Below, one piece after another: positions 5,437-5,676 of a stretch of DNA of 5,676 bases (positions are counted from its first letter, which is position 1; every line of letters starts with the position of its first letter). The stretch is from NCBI GenBank assembly GCA_002414865.1, contig DIAQ01000009.1, forward strand, positions 1 to 5,676, in the 5' to 3' direction. The position numbers were made by a program, and so were the translations under genes. The notes below the pieces were generated by a model. The model had not been told where the DNA came from and did not search any database. It was given only the letters and a program-made list of their open reading frames with translations. Source of the DNA: a candidate division Hyd24-12 bacterium UBA5074 (GTDB lineage: Bacteria; Fermentibacterota; Fermentibacteria; Fermentibacterales; Fermentibacteraceae).

Positions 5437-5676
5437 ATGCGTAACATCCTGATGGCAGCACTTCTCCTGGCTGCTGTTGCATGGGGACAGACAGGCACTC
5501 CCGCTCCTGTTCCCGCTCCCGACACCACCGCAGCTCAGCCTGTGGATACCGCTGCAGCCGTCCCGGTGGCGGACAGCGCCGCCACGGAACCCGTAGCCGG
5601 GGCCACCGCGACCCCGGAAGGCGAGGGTGTAGAGCGGCCGCAGAACGCCTCGATGGACCTGAAGGACCTGGTCATC
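5437..5676 (+). CDS. N-terminal part of an exported protein with Ala/Pro/Thr-rich segment, possibly an ExbB-type energiser (3' end outside window)
   Basis: ATG 5437 is preceded by AAGGAG (5422-5427) with 9-nt spacing, and the frame stays open to the window end, giving 80 residues. MRNILMAALLLAAVAWGQ is a short Sec signal peptide, with likely cleavage near residue 16-18. Residues 19-68 are a low-complexity Ala/Pro/Thr/Val/Asp segment with loosely repeating units (PVDTAA, PVADSAATEPV). A more regular sequence begins at about 71 (NASMDLKDLVI). Known family pattern: many ExbB/TolQ/MotA-family proteins of Bacteroidota and candidate phyla carry exactly such a signal peptide plus Ala/Pro-rich extension before the first proton-channel helix. 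ExbB next to a TonB-dependent receptor would make sense. No diagnostic part of that family is in the window, so the function stays a guess; the coding call is firm. Confidence 0.8.
   Translation, partial: MRNILMAALLLAAVAWGQTGTPAPVPAPDTTAAQPVDTAAAVPVADSAATEPVAGATATPEGEGVERPQNASMDLKDLVI

Overview
The window comes from a GC-rich, Gram-negative (diderm) bacterium. The best evidence for an outer membrane is a complete TonB-dependent outer-membrane receptor with a Sec signal peptide and a C-terminal aromatic residue. All genes lie on the + strand. The upstream membrane-protein cluster resembles, from memory, clusters seen in uncultivated lineages of the FCB and neighbouring candidate phyla (Fermentibacteria, Eisenbacteria, WOR-3 and similar). 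That placement is inference and cannot be confirmed from this window.

Positions 1-2416 hold the 3' end of an operon of four tightly packed membrane-protein genes: the C-terminus of a larger protein (possibly DUF6754-like), a protein with about six membrane segments, a protein anchored by a membrane segment at each end around a Rossmann-like alpha/beta domain, and a second protein with about six segments. The last three are chained by stop/start overlaps (TGATG at 901-905, ATGA at 1760-1763), each with a good ribosome binding site. This points to co-translation and probably one membrane complex. I recognise no biochemical function for it, and it is the best candidate here for an undescribed system.

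Positions 2417-2645 are non-coding apart from a possible 13-codon leader ORF. They contain a convincing sigma70-type promoter (TTGACA, 17 bp, TATTCT), an 18-bp inverted repeat at the predicted transcription start, and a roughly 170-nt leader with three further stem-loops. A CCUCC element can pair either with upstream purine-rich segments or with the ribosome binding site of the next gene. The leader matches no riboswitch class I know.

Positions 2646-5348 encode a 900-residue TonB-dependent receptor with, in order, a signal peptide, a carboxypeptidase-regulatory-like beta-sandwich, a TonB-box-like segment, a plug and a 22-stranded-type barrel. It is followed by a strong intercistronic hairpin (5366-5412). 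Next is the start of a gene (5437 onward) whose product has a signal peptide and an Ala/Pro/Thr-rich segment. It may be an ExbB/TolQ-type energiser with an N-terminal extension, which would fit the receptor, but the window ends before any diagnostic domain.
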